DNA from: an uncultured Alphaproteobacteria bacterium
GTDB taxonomy: Bacteria > Pseudomonadota > Alphaproteobacteria > Caulobacterales > Caulobacteraceae
NCBI GenBank assembly: GCA_903860975.1
Contig: CAIOSI010000024.1
Span: 55,698 to 119,697, forward strand
Direction: 5' to 3'
Length of the DNA stretch: 64,000 nucleotides
Each line of letters starts with the position of its first letter. The stretch's first letter is position 1. The position numbers were made by a program, and so were the translations under genes. Under the pieces are notes generated by a model. It searched no databases. It was not told the origin of the DNA and was given only the letters and a program-made list of their open reading frames with translations. Positions 63,113-64,000 of the stretch are shown here, piece by piece.

Positions 63113-63583
63113 GTGAGGATGTTCGCCCGCCAAATCGCTGTGGCCTGTCTTGCCGCCGAGGCTCTTACAGCTTGCGCGCCCGAGGCGCCAAAGGGCGTCG
63201 AGCGGGAGGCCCTCGATGCGGCGATTTCGCGGGCGATCGGCGATCCACAATCTTGTGTTCTGATCGCCGAACTGGACAGCGGCAAGCTCGTCTATCGCTA
63301 CAATACGCACTCTGCTTGCGACCGGCAGCTTCCCGCTTGCGCCGGACCTGGCTCCGCAATGCAGACCATCGACGATCTTCTCAAGGTCACCCGCAAGGAT
63401 GGTCAGGCGAGGGCGATGAGCTGTAATTCCCTGGCGGATGCCTCGCGCGGAGTAGGCTGGGCGTCCGGGGCTATTGCGGGCAAAGGCCTCGTCTACGCCG
63501 CGATGATGGAGGGGGACCGCGCCTTTCCAGGCCGGGTGATGGCCGACCGGCTTTCGCAGGCTTTCAAGGATGCTGGCCACTAG
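63113..63583 (+). CDS. Lipoprotein of unknown function
   Basis: From GTG 63113 (or ATG 63119) the product of about 155 aa has a lipobox (CLAAEALTACAP) and a conserved-looking core (CVLIAELDSGKLVYRYNTHS, then LPACAGPGSAMQTIDDLL). No catalytic motif is recognised. It follows the cysteine-rich gene by 51 nt in the same direction. Confidence 0.65.
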   Translation: MRMFARQIAVACLAAEALTACAPEAPKGVEREALDAAISRAIGDPQSCVLIAELDSGKLVYRYNTHSACDRQLPACAGPGSAMQTIDDLLKVTRKDGQARAMSCNSLADASRGVGWASGAIAGKGLVYAAMMEGDRAFPGRVMADRLSQAFKDAGH

Positions 63584-63635
63584 CCCTTTAAGGTGCTTAG
63601 CACCCGTGCTAACCGCCATTGATGCGTCGCTGCTG

Positions 63636-63711
63636 GGGCCTGTAGCTCAATGGTTAGAGCCGGCCGCTCATAACGGTCTGGTTGCAGGTTCGAGTCCTGC
63701 CGGGCCCACCA
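63636..63711 (+). tRNA. tRNA with CAU anticodon, probably tRNA-Ile2 (or elongator tRNA-Met)
   Basis: The 76-nt cloverleaf ends in encoded CCA. The acceptor is GGGCCTG/CGGGCCC, the D arm GCTC/GAGC, the anticodon arm GGCCG-CTCATAA-CGGTC (anticodon CAU), and the T arm GCAGG-TTCGAGT-CCTGC. The short D loop and G-rich acceptor favour the lysidine-modified Ile2 type over elongator Met, but a CAU tRNA cannot be assigned by anticodon alone. An integrase gene follows at once. Confidence 0.9.
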
Positions 63712-63795
63712 GCGAGGCTCCACTGACGTCCACTGGCGGCCAATGCGTCATTGAATCTGCTAGTGAATACGGATTGCCGATGCCGGGGAGTGTCA

Positions 63796-63815
63796 GTGGA
63801 CGTGCCGGTGTCCAC
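63796..63815. repeat. Inverted repeat between tRNA and integrase
   Basis: GTGGAC and GTCCAC are separated by 8 nt, just upstream of the integrase start. It could be a binding site for the integrase or an excisionase, or chance. Confidence 0.4.
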
Positions 63816-63820
63816 GAAAA

Positions 63821-64000
63821 TTGGTGCTAGATCCAGGCCGGTATACCAACACCCATTTTCGAGATACCAACCACACGCCCCTTACGGACGCCAAGCTTCG
63901 AACGCTCAAGCCGGCGACGAAGCCTTACAAGGTCAGCGATTCTGAGGGCCTCCATGTCCTCGTGACCACCACAGGCTCCGTGTTGTGGCGCTTTGCCTAC
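63821..64000 (+). CDS. Tyrosine-type (P4-like) integrase, N-terminal part (runs off window)
   Basis: An open frame from the stop at 63764 to the window end encodes the arm-type DNA-binding domain (DUF4102) of phage P4-type integrases: PLTDAKLRTLKPATKPYKVS, then DSEGLHVLVTTTGSVLWRFA. The ORF track misses it because no stop is reached. There is no ATG; TTG 63821 or GTG 63824 are possible starts. The distance from the 3' end of the tRNA (about 110 nt) and the same orientation are typical of an element integrated at the tRNA 3' end. Confidence 0.75.
   Translation, partial: MVLDPGRYTNTHFRDTNHTPLTDAKLRTLKPATKPYKVSDSEGLHVLVTTTGSVLWRFAY

Noticed and set aside
63570-63830. 86-aa ORF overlapping the tRNA
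   Set aside because: It reads through the tRNA gene and the junction DNA and has no independent support.
1-64000. CRISPR arrays, rRNA operons, complete insertion sequences
   Set aside because: No regularly spaced repeats, no 16S/23S signatures and no element with both ends were seen on reading through the window.

Overview
The window looks like a chromosomal segment of an alphaproteobacterium of the order Caulobacterales (Caulobacter/Phenylobacterium-like). I judge this from high-GC coding sequence, divergent flagellar sigma-54 promoters in the arrangement known for the Caulobacter flaN/flbG region, an alphaproteobacterial LexA-type box (GAAC-N7-GAAC), CtrA-like half-sites, a DnaG without zinc ligands, and pseudaminic acid genes of the kind used for flagellin glycosylation. 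The genus is an inference; there is no rRNA gene in the window.

Layout. 0-3.8 kb: start of a probable fliK (leftward, running off the window), a divergent sigma-54 control region, then flgK and flgL. 3.9-9.3 kb: mnmA, a thiolase, a DUF3617 lipoprotein, a small GNAT, a frameshifted glutathione S-transferase joined to an inverted gene remnant, and a six-helix membrane protein. 9.35-12.95 kb: a TonB-dependent receptor gene bracketed by two direct copies of a dead IS5-family transposase end. 12.95-22.9 kb: uvrB, an epoxide-hydrolase-like enzyme with a palindromic operator, a cell-wall hydrolase, a PQQ-type dehydrogenase fused to cytochrome c, a PEBP-family protein and a DHA2 exporter. 22.9-31.3 kb: a coniferyl-aldehyde-dehydrogenase-like gene, the nadA-nadB-nadC operon with two operator copies, a second cell-wall hydrolase, a GNAT, trxB and a small membrane protein.

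31.4-41.1 kb is the most distinctive region. It is a nonulosonic acid and glycan-tailoring cluster: pseI, a PhyH-type dioxygenase, a sugar-type formyltransferase, a methyltransferase, two DegT-family proteins, a FemAB/GNAT-like acyltransferase, pseG and an ELM1-family protein, running into greA. Three transcription starts in it carry a TTAA-N7-TTAA-like motif. At two of these the motif lies exactly 40 nt before the start codon.

41.6-51.7 kb: a CMD-family protein, a P-loop kinase-like protein, an SDR, carB, cspA with its terminator, an ECF sigma/anti-sigma pair followed by a decayed fasciclin (FAS1) gene, and carA. 51.8-58.3 kb: small proteins, a HAD hydrolase, then dnaG (with a LexA-type box over its promoter) and rpoD. 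58.3-64 kb: a 2OG-Fe(II) oxygenase, a four-gene group of secreted and membrane proteins, an orphan 71-aa flagellar rod-like protein, two secreted proteins, a CAU-anticodon tRNA and the start of a tyrosine integrase, which marks the edge of an integrated element.

No rRNA genes, CRISPR arrays or complete insertion sequences were seen. Coordinates and frames were read by eye with the ORF track; family assignments rest on recognised motifs, not on searches.
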